From positions 558,001 through 622,000 of the forward strand of contig NZ_JABTEZ010000005.1 in assembly GCF_015711605.1 (NCBI RefSeq): a DNA stretch of 64,000 nt, given 5' to 3'. The notes below the pieces were generated by a model that saw only the letters and a list, made by a program, of their open reading frames with translations, was not told the origin of the DNA and made no database searches. Shown here piece by piece: positions 24,180 to 32,924 of this stretch. The translations under genes were made by a program, and so were the position numbers. The first letter of the stretch is position 1. Every line of letters begins with the position of its first letter. The stretch comes from Planomonospora sp. ID67723 (GTDB lineage Bacteria > Actinomycetota > Actinomycetes > Streptosporangiales > Streptosporangiaceae).

Positions 24180-26318
24180 TCACGCCTCCCGGCTCCCGCC
24201 CGGGGCACCCTCCTCGTCCGGAGCGTCCCCGGCGGGCATCGTGAAGTGGAACCGCGAGCCCCCGCCGGGATTGTCCTCGGCGCCGATCGTGCCGCCGTGC
24301 CGCTCGACGATGCGCTTGCAGATGGCCAGGCCGAGCCCGCTTCCGCTGTAGGGCCCGCCCTCGTGGGCCCGGTGGAAGTTCTCGAAGATCGCCTCATGCT
24401 GTCCCCAGGGGATGCCGATGCCCCGGTCGGCGACCTCGACCCGGACCCACCCCGGCTGCTCGGCCGCGGAGGTGACGGTGATCTCCGGCCGCTCTCCCGG
24501 AGCGGTGTACTTCACCGCGTTGCCGATCAGGTTGTCCAGCAACTGGCGCAGCAGGGCCCGGTCGGCCCGGACCGTGTGCAACCGGTGGATGTGGAACACC
24601 GGAGCCTGCCGGCCGCCGGCTCCCGCCGGGAGGTCACCACGGGACGCGGCGACCTCCCGGGCCATCTGCCCGAGATCGATCGGGACGGGGGCGATGGGCG
24701 CGTCCCGCGCGGCGGCATGAGCCAGCAGGTCCTGGATCAGCTCCCGCATCCGGGACGAGGCCCGCTGGATGCGGACGACGCTGTCGCCCGCCCCGCCCGG
24801 CGCCCCGCCCGGCGCACCGCCTCCGGCGGCCGGTCCGACGGCGGAGGCCAGCACCTGCGCCCAGCCGTCGATCGCGGCCAGCGGATTGAGCAGGTCGTGG
24901 GCCACGACGCCGGCGAAGGCGGCCAGCTCGTCGCGGTGCCGCCGCTCGGCGGTGACGTCGTGGAAGACCACGACCGCCGCCCGGTCGCCGGCGGGCAGCC
25001 GGGTGGCGCTGACGCTGAGCATGCGGCTCTCGGCCGGACCGGGAGGGCACATCAGCACGTCCATGTCGCGGACCTCGTGCCCGGCCAGGGCCAGCATGTG
25101 CGGCATCTGCTCCCCGCCGATGGGCGCGCCGTCGGGGTGGAAGAGGCCGGATGCCTCGGTGGTGGTCAGATGGGTGGTGCCGAGCAGCCGCTGAGCGGCC
25201 GGGTTGCTCATGACGAAACGCCCGTCGGCGTCGATGACCACCAGGCCGTCGTGCATCGAGTCGACGATCGCCGACAACATCCAGGCCTGCCTGGAGGTCT
25301 CCTTCTCGGCCGTGGTCAGCTGCCTCATCAGGGATTCCCGCTCGTCCCGGCCGAGCGCCAGCGCCAGGCCGACCACGGCGAGCATCCCCACGAAGATCTG
25401 CGCCACGAGCACCCGGGTGTAGGGGGAATCGACCGAGGCGAACGGGCCGTGGCCGTACAGGGTGAAGAGGATGGCGGCGGTGCCGAGGACGAGGACGTGC
25501 AGGGCCACGAAGGTGGTGCTGAACCGCACGGCGGCCCAGACCGTCACCGCGGTCAGCAGGAACGTCAGGGGCAGGTCGTGACTGACCCCGAACGTCACGG
25601 CGTAGGCCGCGACCGATATCAGCACCAGGGACAGGAACTCGGCGATCCGCCGGCCGGGGACGCGCCCCAGCGCTTCCCGGGCCGCCCGCCGGGCGGAGAA
25701 CGGCCGGGCGCGGGGCCGGCGTTCGAGCATGCGCCCCAGCCGCAGGCCCAACGCCGTGATCACCACGATGCTCACGATGTTGCGCGCCATCCACACCGCG
25801 CTGGTCAGAGCCGACCACTGACCGCTGGACACCTCCAGTGCGATGGGGCCGGTGAGCGCGCCGACCGCCGCTCCCGCGACCGCGGCCGTCAGCAGCCCCC
25901 ACAGGTGCCGGACCCGGTCGAAGTCCCCCCACCCCCGGGCGTTCCACAGGTCGGGGCACAACCGGGCGAAGATGTACAGGAACAGCAGCGCCTGCGTCAG
26001 GTTCGACACGGTGAAGAAGAGGCTGAGCCCCAGGGGCACGCCGGTCGCCAGGTTGACGACGAGCACGGCCACGGTCAGCGTCAGCACGTCCAGCCACAGG
26101 GATCGTTTGCGCCGCTGCGCCAGCAGCCACAGCGCTCCTACCCCGGCCGCCGGCCACACCAGGCCCAGGACCGTCCCGCCCACCGGATTGACCCGCCCGG
26201 CGAACAGCGCGGCGACGTACAGCACGGTGAACGCGGCCGTACGGCGCAGCGTCGCTCCGTCGGGCATCAGCGGGCCGCCCGGCGAGGCGGGCTCCGGCGC
26301 TTCGGGCGGGCCGGGCAC
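24180..26318 (-). CDS. Membrane sensor histidine kinase with MASE1 and PAS domains
   Basis: A 712-residue sensor kinase. Residues about 25-320 form a MASE1-type integral membrane sensor with about eight helices. A PAS domain (about 345-460) is followed by a HisKA domain with phospho-acceptor His474 in Val-Val-Ala-His-Asp-Leu-Leu-Asn-Pro-Leu. The ATPase domain has an N box (Leu-Leu-Asp-Asn-Leu-Ile-Gly-Asn-Ala-Val-Lys-Tyr), G1 Asp-Arg-Gly-Ile-Gly-Ile and G2 Gly-Ser-Gly-Leu-Gly-Leu-Ala. Met18 is an alternative start. The convergent single-domain response regulator is the likely receiver. Confidence 0.92.
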   Translation of the reverse strand: MPGPPEAPEPASPGGPLMPDGATLRRTAAFTVLYVAALFAGRVNPVGGTVLGLVWPAAGVGALWLLAQRRKRSLWLDVLTLTVAVLVVNLATGVPLGLSLFFTVSNLTQALLFLYIFARLCPDLWNARGWGDFDRVRHLWGLLTAAVAGAAVGALTGPIALEVSSGQWSALTSAVWMARNIVSIVVITALGLRLGRMLERRPRARPFSARRAAREALGRVPGRRIAEFLSLVLISVAAYAVTFGVSHDLPLTFLLTAVTVWAAVRFSTTFVALHVLVLGTAAILFTLYGHGPFASVDSPYTRVLVAQIFVGMLAVVGLALALGRDERESLMRQLTTAEKETSRQAWMLSAIVDSMHDGLVVIDADGRFVMSNPAAQRLLGTTHLTTTEASGLFHPDGAPIGGEQMPHMLALAGHEVRDMDVLMCPPGPAESRMLSVSATRLPAGDRAAVVVFHDVTAERRHRDELAAFAGVVAHDLLNPLAAIDGWAQVLASAVGPAAGGGAPGGAPGGAGDSVVRIQRASSRMRELIQDLLAHAAARDAPIAPVPIDLGQMAREVAASRGDLPAGAGGRQAPVFHIHRLHTVRADRALLRQLLDNLIGNAVKYTAPGERPEITVTSAAEQPGWVRVEVADRGIGIPWGQHEAIFENFHRAHEGGPYSGSGLGLAICKRIVERHGGTIGAEDNPGGGSRFHFTMPAGDAPDEEGAPGGSREA

Positions 26319-26611
26319 CGCCGCGTGGGCGGCCGGATCTTCAACGGCGTCACAGACGTTTCATCCTCCCGGAGATGTGCCGGTCGGCGGCGGTGTCCGG
26401 GCGCCCGTCCCCGTGCGCACCCGGTGCCCTGAAGCCGCGGCCACAGGAAAAGTAACCGAGAGCGACCGGTCGCCCAAGGACAACACGTCGCGGAGACCAT
26501 CGGTTGACGTCCGCACGACACGAAAACCGGCAACGTCAGGCTGACCCGTGGGTTCGCGCGGGCGTGCCGCCGGTGAGGCGACGCGCCCGAGGGCGCCGGG
26601 CCCGTCCCGGT

Positions 26612-27364
26612 TCAGCCGAGGATCTCCGGGACGCCGGGGGTGAGCCAGTGGAGGCGGTCGGCGAGTCCCTCGGCGGCGAAGCGCGCGGTGACCTGGTCGC
26701 GATCCTCGGTGAAGTGCTCCCAGGAGGTGTAGTGGATCGGGCAGACCCGGCGTGCTCCCAGCGAGCGGGTGAGCGCCGCTCCCTGCGCGCCGTCCATGCA
26801 GATCAGCTCGCCGCCGCCGAAGTTCTGGATGCGCGGGGCTCCCAGGTGCAGCAGCGCGGTGCCGATCGTGAACCGCCGGCCGATCTCGTCGAGCTCGTCG
26901 ATGTAGACGGTGTCGCCGGAGATGTAGAGGGCCTCCTCCTCTCCCGGCTCCTCGACGACGAAGCCGGTGACGTCCCCGAAGGGGCCGTGCAGGCAGGGCG
27001 TGCCGGTGATCCGCAGCGTCCTGTCGCCGACGGTGAGCTCGTGAGTGGTCCACGGCTCCAGTCCGACGGCGCCGCCGCCGAGGCGTCCGGCGCCGCTGAC
27101 GGTGGTCAGCACCGGGCGCCCGGCGAGCAGCGTGCGGCCGATGGTGTCCAGGTTGTCGTAGTGCTCGTCATGGCTCAGCAGGACGGCGTCCACCGGCGGC
27201 AGGTCGCCGGCCCCGATCGCCGGGCTCTCGGTGCTGCGCAGCACGACGGGACCGTAGTCGTACTCGGCCGGGGCGGGGTCGAAGACCGGGTCGGTGAGCA
27301 GGCGCAGCCCGCCGATCTCCAGCAGGACGGTCGCGGTGCCGATGTGCGTGACGGTGATCTTCAC
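26612..27364 (-). CDS. UlaG-like metallo-beta-lactamase-fold hydrolase
   Basis: A 250-residue protein. Hallmarks of the L-ascorbate-6-phosphate lactonase/UlaG group are His-Ile-Gly-Thr-Ala-Thr-Val-Leu-Leu-Glu, Leu-Leu-Thr-Asp-Pro-Val-Phe, the metal site Leu-Leu-Ser-His-Asp-Glu-His-Tyr-Asp-Asn-Leu and a later Ser-Gly-Asp-Thr-Val. The standard His-x-His becomes His-Asp-Glu-His-x-Asp. The GTG at 27364 is taken as start. The true substrate is unknown; the label L-ascorbate lactonase would be over-specific. It follows the GlxA-type regulator gene but a hairpin separates them. Confidence 0.87.
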   Translation of the reverse strand: MKITVTHIGTATVLLEIGGLRLLTDPVFDPAPAEYDYGPVVLRSTESPAIGAGDLPPVDAVLLSHDEHYDNLDTIGRTLLAGRPVLTTVSGAGRLGGGAVGLEPWTTHELTVGDRTLRITGTPCLHGPFGDVTGFVVEEPGEEEALYISGDTVYIDELDEIGRRFTIGTALLHLGAPRIQNFGGGELICMDGAQGAALTRSLGARRVCPIHYTSWEHFTEDRDQVTARFAAEGLADRLHWLTPGVPEILG

Positions 27365-27386
27365 GTTGGGTTCTCTCTCGGTGGTG

Positions 27387-27409
27387 CGCGTGCCCCGTCG
27401 GGGCGCGCG
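27387..27409 (-). terminator. Terminator-like hairpin after the GlxA-type regulator
   Basis: A stem of ten pairs (one G-U) with a 3-base loop lies between the regulator stop and the metallo-hydrolase start, suggesting separate transcription. Confidence 0.6.
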
Positions 27410-27474
27410 GGATCGGCCGGTGCCGCGGGGCGGCACCGGTTGTCGGAAGGAACGGGGACGAAGGGCTGCGTGCC

Positions 27475-27533
27475 GGGGATCCAGGGGGATCCAGGTGGGG
27501 GGACCGGCCGGGGGATCAGACGGGGGATCAGAC
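27475..27533. repeat. Short G-rich direct repeats at the regulator 3' end
   Basis: GGGGATCCAG occurs twice in tandem at 27475-27494 and a 12-bp unit, GGGGGATCAGAC, twice at 27510-27533. The regulator stop codon (27528-27530) falls inside the last unit. Probably slippage-derived; no function is apparent. Confidence 0.65.
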
Positions 27534-28532
27534 GGGGGCGGCGGTGCGGAACCTGCGCCGGTACTCCCCCGGAGTGGTGCCCAGACGGTCGCGGAAGACC
27601 CGGTGCAGGGTCTCCACGGAACGGAACCCGCAGGTCCTGGCGATGTCGGACGGCAGGCGGCCGGTGCGTTCCAGGAGCCGGCGCGCGGCCTCCAGCCGCA
27701 TGCCCTCGACGAACGCACCCGGCGTGCTGCCGGTCTCGGCGTGGAAGACCCGGGCGAAGTTCCGCTCGCTCATCGCCATCCGCGCCGCCAGCGCGGGCAC
27801 CGACAGATCGGCGTCCAGGTTCTCGCCGATCCACAGCCGCAGACCGCGGATGTCCTTGCGGCTGCCGGGACGCTGCGCCAGCGGCACGCTGAACTGGCTC
27901 TGGCCGCCCGGCCGCTGCAGGTACATGACCATGGCGCGGGCCACGTCGAGCGCGACCTCGTCGCCGTGGTCCTCGGCCACCAGCGCCAGGGCGAGGTCCA
28001 TCGAGGAGGTGATGCCGGCACTGGTCCACATCCGCCCCGAGCGGACGAAGATGGGGTCGGACTCGACCTCGACCTCGGGGTGGTCGGCGGCGAGCCGCCC
28101 GACGGTCGCCCAGTGCGTGGTGGCGCGGTGCCCGTCCAGCAGCCCGGCGGCCGCGGTGATGTGCGCGCCCGCGCACACCGACGCCACCCGGCCCGCTCCG
28201 GGTCCCACCTCGCGCAGCCATGCCACCACGTCCGGGTCGATCTGCGGGACCGGCCCCCCGGGACCGATCAGCATCCGGCCCGGCACGAGCAGCGTGTCGA
28301 TCGACTCGCGCTGCTCGGCGAACACCTCCTCCACGTGCAGCCGTACCCCTGAGAAGGTCGGCACCGGACCGCGCCGCTCGCCGGCCAGGCGCACCTCGTA
28401 ACCGGCGCGCCGTCCGCCCAGGAACTGGCCGGCCATCGCGAAGACCTCGGCCGGACCGGTCACGTCCAGTGTGTCGACTCCCGGGAACATGGCGATCACG
28501 ACCACGTGGGGGACGGTGGGAGGGGCGTTCAT
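27528..28532 (-). CDS. GlxA-type AraC-family regulator with DJ-1/PfpI domain
   Basis: A 334-residue regulator. Residues 1-185 are a DJ-1/PfpI amidase-like sensor domain (Asp-Val-Thr-Gly-Pro-Ala-Glu-Val-Phe and Val-Ala-Ser-Val-Cys-Ala-Gly-Ala-His, where the Cys is the elbow residue). Residues 230-330 are an AraC/XylS DNA-binding domain with two helix-turn-helix units (Met-Ala-Met-Ser-Glu-Arg-Asn-Phe-Ala-Arg and Ile-Ala-Arg-Thr-Cys-Gly-Phe-Arg-Ser-Val-Glu-Thr-Leu). Targets cannot be named; the downstream metallo-hydrolase is one candidate. Confidence 0.92.
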   Translation of the reverse strand: MNAPPTVPHVVVIAMFPGVDTLDVTGPAEVFAMAGQFLGGRRAGYEVRLAGERRGPVPTFSGVRLHVEEVFAEQRESIDTLLVPGRMLIGPGGPVPQIDPDVVAWLREVGPGAGRVASVCAGAHITAAAGLLDGHRATTHWATVGRLAADHPEVEVESDPIFVRSGRMWTSAGITSSMDLALALVAEDHGDEVALDVARAMVMYLQRPGGQSQFSVPLAQRPGSRKDIRGLRLWIGENLDADLSVPALAARMAMSERNFARVFHAETGSTPGAFVEGMRLEAARRLLERTGRLPSDIARTCGFRSVETLHRVFRDRLGTTPGEYRRRFRTAAPV

Positions 28533-28694
28533 GCTTCAACTATCGGGCGACCGCCGGTTGTCCGCAATGACAGGTCATTGCAACATTCCGCCATGACCGC
28601 CGGAGCCGGCCCCCCCGCTCCGGTGCCGGACACCGGTTCACCGGTGCCCTGCGCCGGAGCGGCGAGGCGGTTCACCCGTACGCGCGCTCCCGGT

Positions 28695-29561
28695 TCACCG
28701 GCCGAGAGCGGCGGGATAGGTCATCTCCGCCAGCAGGTTCTGACCGGAGACGCTCGGGTGGAAGTAGTCCCACCGGCTCAGGTGCGACAGTTCGAACGGG
28801 TACCCGAACACCACGCCGCCGTCGTAGCGGCAGGTGATCTGTTCGGCGCAGACCGCCGCCAGAACCGTGTTGAAGTCGATCACCCTCTGGCGCACCCGCG
28901 CACGCCGGTCCACGTCGGCCTGATCGGTCGAACGCGGCCTGGCCAGCATCGACTGGCAGATCCCGAACGTCGCCCACGCCGCCCGGGCCGACGAGCTGCC
29001 CTTGCCGACCTCCCACAACCGCCTGATGTCCGGAATGCTCGACACGAAGATCGACGCCTCCGGCAGGCCCGCGGTGAGCGTCTGCATCGCCGTACGGAAC
29101 GACGCCTCGAAATCCGCCACCGACGTCATCCCCGCCTCCGACGACGTGCAGGCGTCGTTGGCGCCCATCAGGATCGTGACGTAGCCGGCTCCCTGGGAGA
29201 CGGCCCGCTGCGCCTGCCCCGGAAGATCGGCGATCCTGGCACCCGACCGGGCGTCGTTGTGGGCGACCAGGGAGGGGTCATCGGCCAGCAGGCGGCGGTA
29301 GTGGCTGTTCACCGTCGAGCTCGACCCCGTGGACCAGGACCTGGACGGGCAGTCCACGAAGAAGCCGCAGGCGTTGAAGCCCCGGGTGATGGAGTCGCCC
29401 AGCGACGCCATCGAGGTCACCGAGACGGTGGAGGCCGTCGGGGCCGACACGGTCCGGCCGGCCGCCGGGCCCCGCGCCGCGGCGCCCGCCGGGAGGGAGG
29501 TCAGGGTCATCGCCCCGGCGAGGGCGATGAGAAGGATGGGGAACCGGCGTGGGACTTTCAT
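28695..29561 (-). CDS. Secreted SGNH/GDSL-family hydrolase
   Basis: A 288-residue exported esterase-like protein. A Sec signal peptide spans about residues 1-28. The nucleophile is in Ser-Leu-Gly-Asp-Ser-Ile-Thr-Arg-Gly, block III Asn is in Met-Gly-Ala-Asn-Asp-Ala-Cys, and the block V Asp/His pair is in Tyr-Phe-His-Pro-Ser near the C-terminus. Four or more cysteines suggest disulfides. The ATG at 29561 with GGAGG upstream is used in preference to a GTG at 29597. It probably cleaves acyl esters outside the cell. Confidence 0.92.
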   Translation of the reverse strand: MKVPRRFPILLIALAGAMTLTSLPAGAAARGPAAGRTVSAPTASTVSVTSMASLGDSITRGFNACGFFVDCPSRSWSTGSSSTVNSHYRRLLADDPSLVAHNDARSGARIADLPGQAQRAVSQGAGYVTILMGANDACTSSEAGMTSVADFEASFRTAMQTLTAGLPEASIFVSSIPDIRRLWEVGKGSSSARAAWATFGICQSMLARPRSTDQADVDRRARVRQRVIDFNTVLAAVCAEQITCRYDGGVVFGYPFELSHLSRWDYFHPSVSGQNLLAEMTYPAALGR

Positions 29562-29680
29562 GCAGCCTCCTCGGGCTCTTCCCCCCGACCAGCTCATTGC
29601 TCAGAATGTTCACCCGCATCAGGAAATTGACAAGCTCACATCACACATTCATTACTCGTGAGTAAGCTCGGGGATCGGCG

Positions 29681-30793
29681 TCAGGGGCTCCGCCGCGACC
29701 TGAAGTCGTACCGGCGCGGCTTGGCCCGCGACGTCACCGGCTGCGGCTTCCCGGGTCGCCCTTCCTCGGCCTGTTCTTCGCGGGCCTGTTCTTCGCGGGC
29801 CTGCTCCTCCTGGGCCTGTTCCTCCTGGGCCTGCGACCCCGCTTTGACCTCGGGGATCGCCGGTGCGGTGACCACCTCCGTGCGCGGCTCGCCGACGAGC
29901 TGCCGGGTGGTCAGGTCGACGACCGTCCCGTGACGGCTGGTCGCGGCGTGCGCGGCGGCGAACAGGATGAGCACGTTGATCAGTTTCAGGAACAGCAGCA
30001 TGCCCACCGCGCCCGCGACGACCTGGTAAGCCGGATTGGCCGAGCTGATGTTGAAGTACACCTGCCCGATCGTCTTCAGCAGCTCCAGCCCGATCGTCAT
30101 GATCAACGCTGGTCCGATGAGGCGGCGCGCCGGCAGGTGCAGCCGGGGGGTCAGGGTCAGCAACGCCATCGACAGCAGGGTGTTCACGCAGATGCCGAGC
30201 ACGAAGGCGGTCGCCGACAGCACCCACTGCGCAGGGGCCGCCTCGATGCCGACCGTCTGCTCGACCAGCCAGGTCAACGCGGTCTGGGCGCCGAAGGACA
30301 GGGTCAGCGAGGCCGACAGCAGCAGCCCGAGCATGACCAGCACGCCCAGGTCGATCAGCCACCGGAGGAAGAAGTTGCCCGGATACTGCTCCAGGCCCCA
30401 GACCGCCCGGATGGAGGAACGCATGGAATCGACCCAGAACAGGCCGGTCAGCGGAAGCCCGAACGAGGCGATCACCCCGGCCGTGTCCCGGGCGTCGCGC
30501 AACGCCTCCACGTCCAGGCGCGGGAACGTGTCGCTCAGGTAGCGCTCCACCTGGCCGAGCGCGGTGGGTGTGTCCAGGACGTGGCCCATGATCACGAACC
30601 CCAGCAGGGCCAGGGCGAAGGTGGCGTAGAACGCGTAGTAGGTCATCCCCGCGGAGAGGCGGCCCGCGTCGGTCCGGTCGTAGTGGACGCCGGCCCGCAC
30701 GAGATGGTCGAGCCAGCCGTACCGGCGCCGGGCGTGGGCCCATCCTCTGATGAATCCGCCGGTCCACCGGCTTGTCCTCGCGGTGGCCGTCAT
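29681..30793 (-). CDS. YihY/BrkB-family integral membrane protein
   Basis: A 370-residue membrane protein with six predicted helices between residues 40 and 285. Family features are Asp-Ala-Gly-Arg-Leu-Ser-Ala-Gly-Met-Thr-Tyr-Tyr-Ala-Phe-Tyr near residue 35 and Gly-Leu-Glu-Gln-Tyr-Pro-Gly-Asn-Phe-Phe. The cytoplasmic tail contains a run of Glu-Glu-Gln-Ala-x repeats followed by a basic Pro-rich end. The function is unknown; the old annotation ribonuclease BN is wrong for this family. Confidence 0.9.
   Translation of the reverse strand: MTATARTSRWTGGFIRGWAHARRRYGWLDHLVRAGVHYDRTDAGRLSAGMTYYAFYATFALALLGFVIMGHVLDTPTALGQVERYLSDTFPRLDVEALRDARDTAGVIASFGLPLTGLFWVDSMRSSIRAVWGLEQYPGNFFLRWLIDLGVLVMLGLLLSASLTLSFGAQTALTWLVEQTVGIEAAPAQWVLSATAFVLGICVNTLLSMALLTLTPRLHLPARRLIGPALIMTIGLELLKTIGQVYFNISSANPAYQVVAGAVGMLLFLKLINVLILFAAAHAATSRHGTVVDLTTRQLVGEPRTEVVTAPAIPEVKAGSQAQEEQAQEEQAREEQAREEQAEEGRPGKPQPVTSRAKPRRYDFRSRRSP
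29768..29833 (-). repeat. 15-bp coding repeats in the YihY tail
   Basis: About 4.4 copies of a 15-bp unit encode Glu-Glu-Gln-Ala-Gln/Arg repeats that would form a highly charged helix or disordered tail. Copy number is likely to vary between strains. Confidence 0.8.
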
Positions 30794-30927
30794 GACGCCG
30801 CACCCTACCCGCAGGAAGGCGTTTCACCGGTGACGAGCCGACGGTGTTACGGCGCCGCCGAGGCACCGGCGATGCGGGCGCGAACGCTGCGCCTGCGGAT
30901 GCCGGGCAGCGGGCCGTGCGGCCCGCC

Positions 30928-31002
30928 GTCAGGCGCCACCCGTGCGGCGCGTCGTCAGGCGCCACCCGTGCGGCGCGTCGTCAGGCGCCACCCGTGCGGC
31001 GC
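30928..31002. repeat. Three tandem 26-bp hairpin-forming repeats at the peroxidase 3' end
   Basis: Units start at 30928, 30954 and 30980 (the last is 23 bp). Each contains GCGCC-N8-GGCGC, so each can fold into a hairpin. The peroxidase stop codon (30981-30983) lies in the third unit, so the protein tail is encoded by repeat sequence and two units lie in the 3' untranslated region. They probably act as a terminator array. Confidence 0.85.
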
Positions 31003-32924
31003 CACGGGGCGAACCCGTTGCCGACGCCGTGCAGAGCGGGCCGGAGTTCGGGATGGTGGCGCAGGAGCACCGAGATCATGGTGTTGTCCGCGATCCAGTC
31101 CAGCCCGGCCCGCGTGTAGATCCGCTCGGTGTAGTCGGCGGTGAAGAACCGGTCGCTGTTGAGCCGCCTGGAGGCCATCAGGATGAAGACGCGGAAAGCC
31201 GTGTCGCTGAAGGCGAATCCCTCCGGCCGCCTCTCGGCGAACATCCCCACGGTGAGGTCGACGTCCTCCAGCCGTCCTCCGTACACCTCGCGCAGCGCCG
31301 CCGCCAGAGCCGGATCGTCGGTGAGCGTTTCGAAGCTCCGCGCGGGCGGCAGATGGAGCAGCCTGCGGAACTCGTTGTAGCGGGGCACGCCGAGCTCGCG
31401 GCAGCGCAGGATGTCGGTCGCCGCCAGGTCCATCGGCTTGCCGTCCGGCCGCACGAACTCCTGCAGCATGCGCGGGAAGTTGTTCAGGACGATCGCCCCC
31501 GGATGCTCGGTCCCGAAGGAGTACAGCAGGTCGGCCGCGGAGACGGCCGACGCGACCTCCAGGGCCTCCGGGCCGGACAGCTCGCGCAGCGTGCACCGGC
31601 GGATGCCGGAGTCGTCCCGCGCGGAGCGCAGGCTGTAGTCGTCGGGCATCAGCGGATGCATCCGGTAGACGGCCACGAACTCCTCGGTGAGGCTGTAGGG
31701 AACCCCGAAGTGGTCGGTGGGCGCGCCCGGGATACCGCTGATCACCTCGCTGCTGCTGAGCCTTCCCAGCGCCCTGCTGATCCGCTCGGAGGCCAGGCCC
31801 CACCAGTTGGCCCGCAGGCCGATCACCGCCGTGGGATGGCTGATGATCGCAGGCGTCCACTCCACGGTGTGGATCTTGGCGACGAGCGCGGCGTTGATCA
31901 GCCGGGCGCGCTCGAACAGCTCGTCGTCGTCCCAGTCCGGGTACTCGAGCCGGAGCCGGTCGCAGATGGCGTTGTGCTCACGGGTGAAGAGGCCGTGCAG
32001 CATCACCAGGCCGAGCCAGAACCCCGGCTCCAGGGCCGGGTCCGCCTGGCCGTCCCCCATGGGCCGGGCCCCCCGCGGGCGCAGGTGCAGCTTCCCCCCG
32101 GCACCGGTGCGGGCCGCGCGCTGCTCCTCGGCACCGCTGCCGTAGATCATCGACAGGTCCCACCAGTGCGAGACGGTGTTGAGCGACGTGACGGGCCCGT
32201 CGTATCCGGGCGGGCGGGTGGTGTCGGGGCGGACCCGCGGGATCGTCATCCACGGCTCGGGCCAGTCGTCGCCCGGCTCCAGCGGGACGCTCCAGGGGTC
32301 CTCGGACGGGCTGCGCCCGTGGCTGAACCAGTCCCTGATCATGAACTGGAGCCACGCCGCCGCGAGGACGTTGAGGCTGCCCGCGGGCTGGAACCGGGTG
32401 CGCGTCATGAGACGGCGGCTGACCAGGCGGGGGTTCGGGGTCATGATCCGCCCGGGTGGCTCGGCGTACGTGCTGCCGAGCGGGACGTTCCTCCCGAACC
32501 GGGTTCCGGCCATGCCCATCGTGGGATGGCCGACGTCGTTGTAGGAGCCGTCGGCGGTCCGCCGCACATCGTGGCGGGCGGAGTCGGGTGCGGGCTGCGG
32601 CGCGCCGACGGCGGGCAGCCGGCCGGTATCGTGCAGGTTCCGCTTCCGCAGCCGGTTCCGGATCCCCACCAGGACGGCCAGGCCGAGCGGAGTGGGCAGC
32701 CGGTCCCAGCCGAACCGGTGGTCGAGCATCTCGGCCAGCGTGTCGTAGACGCTCCAGAACCACGAGCGGCGGTAGCCCGACCCGGTGACGGGTCTCTCGC
32801 GTTCCGCGGGCGCGCCGGTGGCCGGAGGGCCGGAGAGCGGTGCGCGATCGGCCGGCGGGGGCCGGTCGGCGGACCTCCGCACCGCCGGGGCGGTGCGGGG
32901 CCCGGTCGCGTCGCGCGGCCTCAT
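30981..32924 (-). CDS. Animal-type haem peroxidase (An_peroxidase family)
   Basis: A 647-residue haem protein of the peroxidase-cyclooxygenase superfamily. The catalytic helix is Leu-His-Gly-Leu-Phe-Thr-Arg-Glu-His-Asn-Ala-Ile-Cys-Asp-Arg-Leu, and the proximal side is Val-Tyr-Arg-Met-His-Pro-Leu-Met-Pro-Asp. Bacterial and plant relatives include fatty-acid alpha-dioxygenase-like enzymes. No signal peptide is seen; the first 50 residues are Pro/Arg-rich. The ATG at 32924 overlaps the previous stop (ATGA), placing it last in a five-gene operon with lipase-type genes, so an oxygenated lipid product is plausible. Confidence 0.88.
   Translation of the reverse strand: MRPRDATGPRTAPAVRRSADRPPPADRAPLSGPPATGAPAERERPVTGSGYRRSWFWSVYDTLAEMLDHRFGWDRLPTPLGLAVLVGIRNRLRKRNLHDTGRLPAVGAPQPAPDSARHDVRRTADGSYNDVGHPTMGMAGTRFGRNVPLGSTYAEPPGRIMTPNPRLVSRRLMTRTRFQPAGSLNVLAAAWLQFMIRDWFSHGRSPSEDPWSVPLEPGDDWPEPWMTIPRVRPDTTRPPGYDGPVTSLNTVSHWWDLSMIYGSGAEEQRAARTGAGGKLHLRPRGARPMGDGQADPALEPGFWLGLVMLHGLFTREHNAICDRLRLEYPDWDDDELFERARLINAALVAKIHTVEWTPAIISHPTAVIGLRANWWGLASERISRALGRLSSSEVISGIPGAPTDHFGVPYSLTEEFVAVYRMHPLMPDDYSLRSARDDSGIRRCTLRELSGPEALEVASAVSAADLLYSFGTEHPGAIVLNNFPRMLQEFVRPDGKPMDLAATDILRCRELGVPRYNEFRRLLHLPPARSFETLTDDPALAAALREVYGGRLEDVDLTVGMFAERRPEGFAFSDTAFRVFILMASRRLNSDRFFTADYTERIYTRAGLDWIADNTMISVLLRHHPELRPALHGVGNGFAPWRRTGGA

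Noticed and set aside
23817-26432. 871-codon plus-strand frame across the response regulator and kinase
   Set aside because: Runs antisense through a well-defined histidine kinase and out of frame through the receiver domain; low-complexity translation.
30928-31002. CRISPR array
   Set aside because: The repeats are directly adjacent without spacers and there are only three copies; no cas genes are nearby.
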